Source: an uncultured Fimbriimonadales bacterium
GTDB lineage: Bacteria > Armatimonadota > Fimbriimonadia > Fimbriimonadales > GBS-DC
Assembly: GCA_937992175.1 (NCBI GenBank)
Contig: CALKLF010000031.1
Location: 1 to 53,188 of the forward strand
Direction of reading: 5' to 3'
Length of the DNA stretch: 53,188 bases
How positions within the stretch are numbered: the stretch's first letter is position 1; every line of letters starts with the position of its first letter. Shown piece after piece: positions 16,511 to 24,355 of the stretch. The notes below the pieces were generated by a model. That model was not told where the DNA came from. It did not search any database and saw only the letters and a list, made by a program, of their open reading frames with translations. A program made the translations under genes and the position numbers.

Positions 16511-17990
16511 ACCCCGCCTGAAGCGCAGGCGCGGGCGTCTCCGCCTGTACCTGACGCGCCGCGTGGCGGGCGGCGTTCGTCAGGCTCGCAGGCGCAACGC
16601 CCAGCCCAATCAGCCCCAGCACACACGCCAGCAGGCAGGCGACCATCGGCGCGGGCACGCGCCACGACACCGCCGCCTCGCGCGGCTCCGCGTAGAGGCT
16701 GAAAGTCAGGCGCAGATAGTACGCCGCGCCAATCACGCTGGTTAGCGCCAGAACCAGCGCCAGCAGAACCTGGTTCGCCTCTACCGCCGCAAAAAATAGG
16801 TACCACTTGCCCCAAAAGCCTGCGGTTGGGGGAATGCCAGCCAGCGAGAGCATCAGAATTGCCATCGCATGCGCGGCGAACGGACTGCGCCGATAGAGTC
16901 CCTGCAACGCTTCAACCGTCGTCGCATCGCCTGCGCGCGCCATCAGACTCAGCACGCCGAACGCACCGATAGTCATCAGGCTGTAGGCGACCAGATAATA
17001 CACCATGCCCGCCACGCCTGTAGAGTTTGCACTCACCAGCCCTACAGTGAGATACCCCGCATGCGCGATACTGGAGTAAGCCAGCATCCGCTTCGCGTCG
17101 CGCTGGATTAGCGCCGCAGCGTTGCCCACCACCATCGACAGCAGGCTCAGCCACCAGAGCAGGGGCGTCCAGAGTTCGGTCAGCGGCGCGACGGAGACCA
17201 TCAGGCGAATCAAGACGCCGAACGCCGCGACCTTCGCAACTGCCGACATGTAGGCGGTGGCAACCGTGGGCGCGCCCTGATACACATCGGGTGTCCATGC
17301 ATGGAACGGAACCAGCGACGCCTTGAAGCCCAGCCCAATCAACAGCAACACAATGCTCGCCGTCAGCAATGCCGCCGACGCCTCGCCCTGCGCCGCCCAA
17401 GCGGCAGGAATAGAGCGCAAATCCACATTCCCCTGCGCCCCGTAGAGCAACGCGATGCCGTACAGTAAAAACGCCGACGCGAACGCGCCCAGTAGGAAAT
17501 ACTTCAGCGCAGACTCCTCCGAACGCGCCTCCGTGCGCGACAAGCCCGCCAGCACATACAACGACAGGGAGAGCGTCTCCAGCCCGATGAACACCACCAT
17601 CAGGTTCGTGGTGGTCAACATCGCCATCGCGCCCGCGCTCGCAAACAGCACCAGCGGATAGAACTCACCGTAGCGCAGCCCGCGCGCCTGTAGGTAGTCC
17701 TCAGAAAAGAGTAGGGTCAGCACTGTCGCGCCCAGCACAGCAAGACAGAGGATCGAGCCAAGCGCATCGGAGACTACCATCCCGCCGAAGGTCACGACAC
17801 TGCTTTGCCAGACCGCAACCTGAAAATAGGCTGCGAGGGCTAACCCCAGCAGCCCAATCACAACGAGCGGCGTACGCTGCGAGCGCGGCAAAAACAGCTC
17901 TACAATCAAAGTCAACAACGCCGTAAAGACGACCACGCCGATGGGCGCGAGCGCGCTCCAGGTGATTTCAGGCTTGACGAACGCTTCCAT
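16500..17990 (-). CDS. nuoN: NADH-quinone oxidoreductase subunit N
   Basis: 496 residues, all membrane-embedded with about 14 predicted helices. It is one of the three antiporter-like proton channels of Complex I in the cytoplasmic membrane. Recognisable blocks: FIGLETLSLSLYVLAGL, SEESALKYFLLGAFASAFLLYG, PFHAWTPDVYQGAPT, LIQRDAKRMLAYSSIAHAGY, MLSLAGIPPTAGFWGKWYLF. These carry the conserved Glu of the FxGLE motif and the channel Lys residues. Start 17990 is chosen because a -10 box lies just upstream; the longer frame to 18026 crosses that box. The gene stands alone, with nuoHJK about 19 kb away and other subunits outside the window. Confidence 0.93.
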   Translation of the reverse strand: MEAFVKPEITWSALAPIGVVVFTALLTLIVELFLPRSQRTPLVVIGLLGLALAAYFQVAVWQSSVVTFGGMVVSDALGSILCLAVLGATVLTLLFSEDYLQARGLRYGEFYPLVLFASAGAMAMLTTTNLMVVFIGLETLSLSLYVLAGLSRTEARSEESALKYFLLGAFASAFLLYGIALLYGAQGNVDLRSIPAAWAAQGEASAALLTASIVLLLIGLGFKASLVPFHAWTPDVYQGAPTVATAYMSAVAKVAAFGVLIRLMVSVAPLTELWTPLLWWLSLLSMVVGNAAALIQRDAKRMLAYSSIAHAGYLTVGLVSANSTGVAGMVYYLVAYSLMTIGAFGVLSLMARAGDATTVEALQGLYRRSPFAAHAMAILMLSLAGIPPTAGFWGKWYLFFAAVEANQVLLALVLALTSVIGAAYYLRLTFSLYAEPREAAVSWRVPAPMVACLLACVLGLIGLGVAPASLTNAARHAARQVQAETPAPALQAGFKP

Positions 17991-17999
17991 GCGCCTCGT

Positions 18000-18007
18000 A
18001 TTATACC
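18000..18007 (-). promoter_or_regulatory. Extended -10 of nuoN
   Basis: The minus strand reads GGTATAAT, ending 9 bases before ATG 17990, with no Shine-Dalgarno. Confidence 0.55.
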
Positions 18008-18050
18008 TGCCCTGATTAGTGAGCATCGTTCGCGAGAAGTGATGCCGAAC

Positions 18051-18133
18051 GAGATTCCTCGCCTACGACTCGGAATGACAACTATAGTCTAGGCGCCAAC
18101 AGCCCTGTCATTCCGAGCGAAGCGAGGAATCTC
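18051..18133. repeat. GTCATTCCGAG palindromic pair, copy 2
   Basis: Left arm GAGATTCCTCGC...CGGAATGACA (18051-18080) and right arm TGTCATTCCGAGC...CGAGGAATCTC (18106-18133) are inverted copies around a 25-base spacer. No long terminal repeats like those of the 524-671 element are present. Confidence 0.85.
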
Positions 18134-18208
18134 GACGCCGATAGCAGTTCAGTTTGAGGCGTTTCTGGTGCCTCCCGTCGAAATTAGCAGGGGATTCCCG
18201 AAAATTGG

Positions 18209-18216
18209 GGTATAAT
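18209..18216 (+). promoter_or_regulatory. Extended -10 of the propeller gene
   Basis: GGTATAAT, 108 bases before the chosen start, which would give a long leader. An in-frame ATG at 18220 lies only 3 bases past the box and lacks a signal peptide. Confidence 0.45.
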
Positions 18217-18324
18217 ATAATGAAGTTCATTGTCGCCCCGATATTTATGGAAGGAGGGAGGCTTTCCGCGCCAAGATGCATTCGCTACATAATCGCAGAG
18301 TTCCGTAGTTGGCAGGGTACAGCT

Positions 18325-20019
18325 ATGCGACACTTTTACTTATGTGGGCTTCTGGCAGGGATGTTATGCGCAGGAACTGCCCAGCCTGCGCGCACGCCCG
18401 ACGGTATGCTCTGGGCAGGCACAACTTTCTCGCTTCAGGCTGTCGCGAGTGTGGGCAATCAGCCCGTTCAGTTGTCGAATCAAGCCAGTGTCTCCGTTGG
18501 CGCGGTGATTCAGTGGCGTATCGTCCACGAAACGCCCCCCGCGCAAACGATTCAGGGTTCGGAAGGCTGGTTTACGCTGCTGCTGACCAATCGTAGCAAT
18601 ACGGTAGACGCTTTGACGCTGCGCTTAAAGTCCAACGAAAGCAGCGACGCGAGTCCCTGGCGTTTCACCATGTTTGAACAGCGCGAGAACGGCTCGGGGT
18701 TCAACAACGGTAACCCTGTCACCGAGACAACCTCGTTCTTGATGCCCGGCGAAACGCGCCGCTTGTTCCTGCGGGCGAATCCCCCTGGCAACCGCAACAC
18801 AGATGGCGCGTTTCTGGACTGGCTGGGCTATTCCCAGCGCAACCCCTCGATTCTTGAAGCGCGCGAGTTTGCAGTGGGTGTCGAAGCCTCCCACTGGGCA
18901 CATACCTCTTCATCGACCTCTTCAAACCACCAGATTATGGGCGAACCGCTGCTGCTTGAGGGGCGGCTCTACTGGCTTACCTGGGATGGGCAAACCATGC
19001 GCCTGTACCGCACTCCGAATCCGTTGAGCGCAAGCGTCCCGTTTTCTAACAATGTCAGTTTTGAAGCTCGAATCAGTGCGCCTGCGCCGACCCACAACAT
19101 GGTAGCGATTGGCAATCGCTGGTACTTCCTGACCCAATCAGGTCGTCTGATGTTCTTCCACCTTTCACAGGCGCAAGGAGGCGCCACAATCGCAGCACAG
19201 CCCATTAACCTGCCGGAAGGGGTCTCGCCCGAGTTGAATTTGCCGCTTATCCGAGTGGGCGACCATTTATGTTTTGCAGACCGACAGAACCGCCTCTGGC
19301 TTGTCCACCCCACGACGCTTATGGTCGCTTCTATCGCTGCACTTTCCAACCAGTCGATTACTGCGCTGAGCCATTTACATGCAAACTTGTTTGCTGTGGG
19401 ACGCAGCGACGGACGAATTGATGTTTACATGGACTCCGTGCCCATTGTGCAAGGGCTGCGCGTTCCTGGCGCTGCGAATCAGCCCATACGCTTTATTAAC
19501 TTGCACGGTTCCGTGCTAACGGTTGTCGCGGGCAATACCCTGGGCGTCTATCGACTCGACACAGCGAAATGGCTCTGGTGGCGCGCGCTGGATAGCCCTG
19601 CGGTTACGCCGCCTGAGTGCGACTTGCGTGATGGCAATTGTTATGTTCTCACGGCGAGCGGGCAGCTCTACGGTTTCGACCTGTGGCGCGGTGGTTTAGC
19701 CCCGCTCTATCCGCAACAGTTATTCGGCGAAAACTCCGTATCACGAGCAGCGCTCAGCTGCGTCGCTCGCGCCGATCGCGAAGTTCCCTACCTCTACCTG
19801 CAGGCGCAACTCACTAATGGAACTGTGCACACCCTGTTTGTCGCTGCCAAGAACCCTCTCAATCGCTTTGTGTTCCCGGTTACGCTCACCAATACCCCCA
19901 TCGGGACGCGGTGGGTGTTCACAGACGCCACAGCGCAAGGGCTGGCGATTAACTGGGTCTCATCAGGCGCAAGCAGCGACGGCACACGCGGCGCGTTCTA
20001 TGGCTTCCTGCTCCGATAG
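18325..20019 (+). CDS. Secreted protein, beta-propeller-like, unknown function
   Basis: 564 residues. Start 18325 is chosen because it gives a good signal peptide (MRHFYLCGLLAGMLCAGTAQ); the Shine-Dalgarno there is weak, and ATG 18220 remains possible. Residues about 30-190 form a region typical of secreted coat or DUF11-like proteins (QASVSVGAVIQW, TLRLKSNESSDASPW, ETRRLFLRANPPGN). The rest consists of repeating short strands with WxLxxxGxL patterns (GRLYWLTWDGQTMRLYR, NRWYFLTQSGRLMFFHLS, DHLCFADRQNRLWLVHP, LFAVGRSDGRIDVYM), as in PQQ/quinoprotein-like propellers. No catalytic site is recognisable. The stop is 15 bases before the ABC transporter pair, which has its own -10 box. Confidence 0.6.
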   Translation: MRHFYLCGLLAGMLCAGTAQPARTPDGMLWAGTTFSLQAVASVGNQPVQLSNQASVSVGAVIQWRIVHETPPAQTIQGSEGWFTLLLTNRSNTVDALTLRLKSNESSDASPWRFTMFEQRENGSGFNNGNPVTETTSFLMPGETRRLFLRANPPGNRNTDGAFLDWLGYSQRNPSILEAREFAVGVEASHWAHTSSSTSSNHQIMGEPLLLEGRLYWLTWDGQTMRLYRTPNPLSASVPFSNNVSFEARISAPAPTHNMVAIGNRWYFLTQSGRLMFFHLSQAQGGATIAAQPINLPEGVSPELNLPLIRVGDHLCFADRQNRLWLVHPTTLMVASIAALSNQSITALSHLHANLFAVGRSDGRIDVYMDSVPIVQGLRVPGAANQPIRFINLHGSVLTVVAGNTLGVYRLDTAKWLWWRALDSPAVTPPECDLRDGNCYVLTASGQLYGFDLWRGGLAPLYPQQLFGENSVSRAALSCVARADREVPYLYLQAQLTNGTVHTLFVAAKNPLNRFVFPVTLTNTPIGTRWVFTDATAQGLAINWVSSGASSDGTRGAFYGFLLR

Positions 20020-20026
20020 GTACAAT
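20019..20026 (+). promoter_or_regulatory. Extended -10 of the ABC transporter pair
   Basis: GGTACAAT, its GG overlapping the upstream stop, ends 8 bases before ATG 20035. No Shine-Dalgarno. Confidence 0.5.
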
Positions 20027-20034
20027 ATGCCCCG

Positions 20035-20964
20035 ATGTGGGCTATCGAAACGCGCAACCTGCGCAAAGTGTTCCGACCGCTGATCGGCGGTAAGCCGATT
20101 ACAGCGGTCGATAACCTTAATTTGCAAGTACCCCCAGGTACCGTGTTCGGTTTTCTGGGACCGAACGGCGCGGGCAAAACGACCACCATCCAGATCCTGA
20201 TTGGGAATGTGTATCCCACAGCAGGCGAGGCGTTCATACTGGGACATCGCGCGGGCGCGCTCGCGGCGAAACGCAAGCTGGGCTTCCTACCCGAAAAGTT
20301 CCAGTTCCACGACTTTCTGACCGCCGAAGAGTTTCTACGCATGCACGGACGACTCGCGAAGATGGATGGTGCGACACTCCAAAAGCGCATCGATGAAGTG
20401 CTGGAACTGGTGGGGCTTACCCAGCGCCGCAAAAGCAAAATCCGCGAGTTCTCCAAAGGCATGCAGCAGCGCATCGGTCTGGCGCAGGCGATTATTCATG
20501 ACCCCGACCTCGTGATTCTGGACGAGCCGACCTCCGCGCTGGATCCGCTGGGGCGACGGCGCGTGCGCGAAGTGGTGCAATACCTCAAAGAGCGCGGCAA
20601 GACGGTCTTTCTAAACTCGCACCTGCTCTCGGAAGTGGAGCGGAGCTGCGATGTAGTGGCAATTATCGATAGGGGGCGCGTGGTGAAGCAGGGCGCGCTG
20701 GACGAGCTGCTGGTGAACCGCTCGGTTGTGAGCATTGAGCTCAAGCGGGTGGAGCCGCGCGTGCTGGAAGCGATGGCGCAGGTCGCGCAGAAGGTGCAGC
20801 CTGTCGACGAGCGCAGGGTGACCGCGGAAGTCGCCCAAGAGGACGATATAGCGGAACTGGCGCGGGCGATTGTGCAGGCGGGCGGCGCGCTCATGGGGCT
20901 GCAGGCGCACCGCGAGACGCTGGAAGATCTGTTTATCCAGACGGTGGAGGGAGAGAGCAAGTAG
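20035..20964 (+). CDS. ABC transporter ATP-binding protein (ABC-2 export type)
   Basis: 309 residues. All nucleotide-binding motifs are present: Walker A GPNGAGKTTTI at about 45, the Q-loop region FLPEKFQF, signature FSKGMQQRIGLAQA, Walker B DLVILDEPTSALD, and the switch His in LNSHLLSEVERSC. Residues beyond about 220 form the accessory C-terminal domain typical of the CcmA/NatA/DrrA-like exporters. It pairs with the permease 2 bases downstream, so the complex should be an exporter or membrane-modifying system in the cytoplasmic membrane. The substrate is unknown. Confidence 0.9.
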   Translation: MWAIETRNLRKVFRPLIGGKPITAVDNLNLQVPPGTVFGFLGPNGAGKTTTIQILIGNVYPTAGEAFILGHRAGALAAKRKLGFLPEKFQFHDFLTAEEFLRMHGRLAKMDGATLQKRIDEVLELVGLTQRRKSKIREFSKGMQQRIGLAQAIIHDPDLVILDEPTSALDPLGRRRVREVVQYLKERGKTVFLNSHLLSEVERSCDVVAIIDRGRVVKQGALDELLVNRSVVSIELKRVEPRVLEAMAQVAQKVQPVDERRVTAEVAQEDDIAELARAIVQAGGALMGLQAHRETLEDLFIQTVEGESK

Positions 20965-20966
20965 CG

Positions 20967-21806
20967 ATGGGTGTGATTGTAGCGTTGACGCTCAAAGAGG
21001 CGATGCGCCGACGGGCGTTTCTGGGCACGCTGATTATCCTGGTCGCGCTGTACGGGCTGAGCTTCCTGCCACGCGCGTTCAAAGAGGCGTTCGGCGGCAG
21101 CGAGCGCCAGTTCGAAATCGGCGTGAACATCGCCGTGCTGTTCGGCGTGGACATCATCAAGTTCTTCTCGGCGGTGCTGGCGATTCTGCTCTGTGCAGGC
21201 GCACTCACGGCGGAGATTGAGCGCGGCTATCTGGCGGCGATTCTGCCGCGCCCGCTCCACCGATGGGAGCTTTATTTAGGCAAATGGCTCGGCGTGATGC
21301 TGTTCAGCGCGGCGAACGCGACGCTCTGGACGGCGATGCTCTGGGTCTCGGTCGCGGTTCAGGGTCAGCCTCGCGTGGAGATGTGGCGTGCGCTGCCCTA
21401 TGTGCTGCTCTATCCTGTGCTGTACGGCACGCTCGCGCTCGCCTTCTCCAGTTTTCTGGGCGCGTCGATCGCCTCGATGTTCACTGTGGCGGCGGGCGCA
21501 TTTGCGTATTTTTCTGACCAATTCCTGCGCCCAATCGCGGCGTTTTTCGATGTGAAACTGTTGCAGCAGATTGTGTGGCTGTCGGAGTGGACGCTGCCGA
21601 TGGCAACGCTGAAGCGGCTGGTGCAGCAGCGCGTGGACACCATTCTGCCCCCTAGTATGGACGACGCACCCCCGTGGGGAACCGAAGCGATGTTGCGCTT
21701 CCTCAAGCCCGAAGTGCAAACGCTGGATATCGTTTATGTGGGCGTCTATATCGTCGCCGCACTGCTGATAGGGCTTCTCATCTTCTGGCGACGCGATGTG
21801 CAATAA
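20967..21806 (+). CDS. ABC-2 type transporter permease
   Basis: 279 residues with about six hydrophobic helices. After the first cytoplasmic helix (LTLKEAMRRRAFLGTLIILV) come ADIIKFFSAVLAILLCAGALTAEIERGYLAAILPRPLHRWELYLGKW-type elements; the EIERG...PRPLHR...GKW pattern is characteristic of the ABC-2 / NosY-like family. A long periplasmic or cytoplasmic loop (VDTILPPSMDDAPPW) precedes the last helix. It is the membrane partner of the ATPase 2 bases upstream. The stop is 7 bases from that of the convergent phosphoesterase gene. Confidence 0.88.
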   Translation: MGVIVALTLKEAMRRRAFLGTLIILVALYGLSFLPRAFKEAFGGSERQFEIGVNIAVLFGVDIIKFFSAVLAILLCAGALTAEIERGYLAAILPRPLHRWELYLGKWLGVMLFSAANATLWTAMLWVSVAVQGQPRVEMWRALPYVLLYPVLYGTLALAFSSFLGASIASMFTVAAGAFAYFSDQFLRPIAAFFDVKLLQQIVWLSEWTLPMATLKRLVQQRVDTILPPSMDDAPPWGTEAMLRFLKPEVQTLDIVYVGVYIVAALLIGLLIFWRRDVQ

Positions 21807-21813
21807 TCCGCCC

Positions 21814-22527
21814 TTACGAGGCGCTGCACACCCACCGTGAACCATGCTGCACCAGCGTCAGTAGCGTTACGCCCTTACAGAACGGCGGCGACTGGCTCAC
21901 CCACACGCCGTTCACCTGTTCGGGTGGGCTGATTGGGGTGTGCGAGTGTCCGCCTAAAATCACATCCAGCTCAGGGCACGCCTCCGCCAGCAGACGGTCT
22001 TGACTGACGCCAAGATGAGTGAGCGCAATCAACAAATCGGCTTCAGGGCGCAGGCGGGGAATCCATTGCCGGGCTGTTTCGACAGGCGGATCAAACAGAT
22101 ACGCGCTCAGCGCAGCGGTCTTCATGCGCGGCGTGACCATCGGCGTGGTCAGCCCAATTAGCGCCACACGCACGCCGTGATGGGTAATCTGCCATACGGG
22201 TTGCGCAGGCAAGGGCGTGTCGGGCTGTTTGGGACGAATGTTGGCGCACAGCAACGGGCAGGGCGCGCCGCGCGTCTTCGCCAGGAAGCCCCATGCTGTG
22301 ATGTGGAACTCGCGATTGCCGAGGGCAATCGCATCGTAACCTGCCTGACACATCCAGTCCCACGCTGGTTCAGGGTGCAGCGGCACCCCGAGATTGCCTG
22401 AACGGATACAGTCGCCTGAGTCAAGCAACAGGGCGTCATGGTGGGCTTTCAGCGCCCGCAGTTGCACGACGAACGCTTCATTCCAGCGATTGTGCGCGTC
22501 GTTCGTGTGCAGCAGCGCGATCCTCAT
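21814..22527 (-). CDS. Calcineurin-like metallophosphoesterase (5'-nucleotidase N-domain-like) with altered GNHE motif
   Basis: 237 residues, only the metallophosphatase domain; the C-terminal substrate domain of true 5'-nucleotidases is missing. Metal motifs in order: LLHTNDAHNRW (Asp and His), LLDSGDC (Asp), ALGNREFH where the family has GNHE, LIALTHLGVSQD (His) and LGGHSHTP (His-x-His). The catalytic His of GNHE is replaced by Arg while the metal-binding Asn is kept, so activity may be altered or lost. Start 22527 overlaps the trpC stop as ATGA, implying translational coupling. No signal peptide is seen, so it is probably cytoplasmic. Its role next to trpC is unknown. Confidence 0.8.
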   Translation of the reverse strand: MRIALLHTNDAHNRWNEAFVVQLRALKAHHDALLLDSGDCIRSGNLGVPLHPEPAWDWMCQAGYDAIALGNREFHITAWGFLAKTRGAPCPLLCANIRPKQPDTPLPAQPVWQITHHGVRVALIGLTTPMVTPRMKTAALSAYLFDPPVETARQWIPRLRPEADLLIALTHLGVSQDRLLAEACPELDVILGGHSHTPISPPEQVNGVWVSQSPPFCKGVTLLTLVQHGSRWVCSAS

Positions 22528-23315
22528 CGGCAGGCGTCCATCCATGCGCGCACCGTGGCGACGGGGTCGTGGGCGCGCATCAGCGCCTCGCCCACCAGCA
22601 GCGCGTGGGCGCCCGCCGCATGCAATCGCCGCACCTGCTCCGCCGTCTCGATCCCGCTCTCGCTGACGCGCGTGGTTTCGGCGGGGAAGTAGCGCAGCAG
22701 GCGGAAGGTGGTCTCCAGCGAGACCTCGAAAGTGCGCAGGTCACGATTGTTCACGCCGATCAGCGTCGCGCCCGACTCCAGAGCGGTTTCCAGCTCCCAC
22801 TCGTCATGCACTTCGACCAGCGCGTCCATACCGAGCGACTCCGCAAGCGCGCGCATGTCGTGCAGGCGTTTTTTCTCAGGCAGCGCGGCGACAATCAGCA
22901 AAATCGCATCGGCTTGCAGCGCACGACTCTCGTAAACCTGATACTCATCGATAATGAAATCCTTGCGCAGGGCGGGCAATGGGACGCGCTCGCGCGCCCA
23001 TCGCAAATGGTCGGGTTTGCCTTGAAAGTAGGGTTCGTCGGTCAACACGCTCAGCGCGTCAACGCCCGCTGCGTGATACCGTTCAGCCATCGCCACAGGG
23101 TCAAACTCTCCCCGAATCACCCCCTTGCTGGGCGAGGCGCGCTTGATTTCGCCAATGAGAGCGATGGAGTTCTGAGTGTGGCGCAGGGCTGCATGAAATC
23201 CGCGCGGAGCAGGTAGATCGAGCATACACGCCCTGAGATCGGCGAGCGGTAGCGTGCGCTTGCGCGAACTAATCTCCTCGCGTTTCGTCTCCAAGATGCG
23301 CTCAAGGATGGTCAC
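22524..23315 (-). CDS. trpC: Indole-3-glycerol phosphate synthase TrpC
   Basis: 263 residues, monofunctional (no TrpF domain). It closes the indole ring in tryptophan synthesis. The TIM-barrel motifs are clear: IGEIKRASPSKGVI (catalytic Glu and Lys), LSVLTDEPYFQG, LPALRKDFIIDEYQVYES, DAILLIVAALP, ALVEVHDEWELE, LIGVNNRDLRTFEV, VSESGI, and the phosphate site ALLVGEALM. The start codon is GTG 23315, the only one giving the family N terminus, placed 7 bases after a -10 box. Other trp genes are not nearby. It is followed by the overlapping phosphoesterase gene. Confidence 0.95.
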   Translation of the reverse strand: MTILERILETKREEISSRKRTLPLADLRACMLDLPAPRGFHAALRHTQNSIALIGEIKRASPSKGVIRGEFDPVAMAERYHAAGVDALSVLTDEPYFQGKPDHLRWARERVPLPALRKDFIIDEYQVYESRALQADAILLIVAALPEKKRLHDMRALAESLGMDALVEVHDEWELETALESGATLIGVNNRDLRTFEVSLETTFRLLRYFPAETTRVSESGIETAEQVRRLHAAGAHALLVGEALMRAHDPVATVRAWMDACR

Positions 23316-23322
23316 GACAGGA

Positions 23323-23330
23323 ATTATACC
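23323..23330 (-). promoter_or_regulatory. Extended -10 of trpC
   Basis: The minus strand reads GGTATAAT, ending 7 bases before GTG 23315, with no Shine-Dalgarno. It sits between trpC and the end of the upstream permease gene on the same strand, so trpC has its own promoter. Confidence 0.55.
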
Positions 23331-23354
23331 GACCAGACTGGCTGCATGACAGGC

Positions 23355-24284
23355 TCATGAGTTGCCCAGATCCGACGGCGGCTTCATCTTGCCCAGCAGC
23401 CCCATCAGCGCGACGACGGTCAGCAGGTAGGGGAGCATCAGCAGCAGGTCGGTGGGCAGCTGCACGCCGAACACGGGCTGCCCCTGCAGGCGCATTTGCA
23501 ACGCCTCAAAGAATCCGAATCCCAGCGCCGCGCCCGTCGCGCCCAGCGGATGCCACCTGCCGAAAATCAACGCCGCCAGCGCAATGAACCCCCTGCCCGC
23601 GCTCATGTTCTCGCGGAACTGACCTGTCGCCGCCAGTACCAGAAACGCGCCCGCCATGCTCGCAAACACGCCCGACCACAACACGCCAAGATAGCGCATC
23701 CGCTTCACAGGCACGCCCATCGTGCGCGCTTTGACCGAATCGTTGCCCACCGCGTACACTCGAAGCCCCCAGCGCGTGCGTGTGAGGAGCGCCAGCAAGA
23801 TAAACGGCAGCGCGAGCGCAAACAGCGTAAGCCAGCTCTGGTCTTTGAATAGCGCGTTGAGAATCGGCAGGTTCTCCAGCCCCCCCAGCGACATCGGGGA
23901 AAACATACTCACGACGGAGGTCTCGCCCGCCTCCTCGCGTGGCACGATAATCTGGCGAAACAGGTAGGTGCTGAGTCCCAGCGCGAGCAGGTTAATCGCC
24001 ACGCCGCTGACGATGTGGTCTGTGCGCCATTCCTGTGTGGCGACAGCGTGCAGCAGGGCGAGCGTCAAGCCCACCAGAATCGCGCACGCCAGCCCAATCA
24101 TGGGCGAGCCAGTGAGCAGCGCGCCCAGCGCCGCTGCGAACGCGCCCATCAGGATTTTGCCTTCCAGTCCGATGTTAATCACGCCCACGCGCTCGCTCAT
24201 CAACCCGCCCAGCGCCGCCAGAATGAGCGGGGTCGCCTGCCGAATCGCTGCGCCGAACAGTTGCCCGTCAAAGATTTCGCCCAT
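23355..24284 (-). CDS. ABC transporter permease, nucleoside type (NupQ/YufQ-like)
   Basis: 309 residues, about eight to ten membrane helices. The block LGGLMSERVGVINIGLEGKILMG is the hallmark of this BPD_transp_2 subfamily, which imports nucleosides with a BMP-family lipoprotein and an ATPase having two nucleotide-binding domains. Further family segments: DHIVSGVAINLLALGLSTYL, TRWGLRVYAVGNDSVKARTMG and GFIALAALIFGRWHPLG. ATG 24284 is chosen for its GAGGG 7 bases upstream over the GTG at 24296. The partner permease is upstream on the same strand; no ATPase or binding protein is in the window. Confidence 0.85.
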   Translation of the reverse strand: MGEIFDGQLFGAAIRQATPLILAALGGLMSERVGVINIGLEGKILMGAFAAALGALLTGSPMIGLACAILVGLTLALLHAVATQEWRTDHIVSGVAINLLALGLSTYLFRQIIVPREEAGETSVVSMFSPMSLGGLENLPILNALFKDQSWLTLFALALPFILLALLTRTRWGLRVYAVGNDSVKARTMGVPVKRMRYLGVLWSGVFASMAGAFLVLAATGQFRENMSAGRGFIALAALIFGRWHPLGATGAALGFGFFEALQMRLQGQPVFGVQLPTDLLLMLPYLLTVVALMGLLGKMKPPSDLGNS

Positions 24285-24301
24285 TTTAGCCCTCACTCGT
24301 G

Positions 24302-24351
24302 GCTTGGACAGCCCTGCTCAAGCATTTTTGCACGGACAGGACTGTCCGTGC
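24302..24351. repeat. Palindromes between the two permease genes
   Basis: GCACGGACAG, GA, CTGTCCGTGC at 24330-24351 is a perfect 10-bp stem with a 2-base loop. GCTTGGACAG...CAAGC precedes it at 24302-24323. They match the 15325-15472 family and lie inside the transcription unit. Confidence 0.8.
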
Positions 24352-24355
24352 TACT

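Larger units (their letters stand above)
17991..18324. other. Intergenic region between nuoN and the propeller gene
   Basis: 334 bases. It holds the divergent nuoN -10 (18000-18007), palindromic pair copy 2 (18051-18133), and the downstream gene's -10 (18209-18216). GGAAGGAGGGAGG at 18249-18261 is followed 14 bases later by a tiny ORF (18276-18308, MHSLHNRRVP). That could be a leader peptide, but nothing proves it. Confidence 0.5.

Noticed and set aside
22524-23330. Tryptophan attenuator before trpC
   Set aside because: There is no leader: the -10 box ends 7 bases before the GTG start, so no leader peptide or antiterminator can form.
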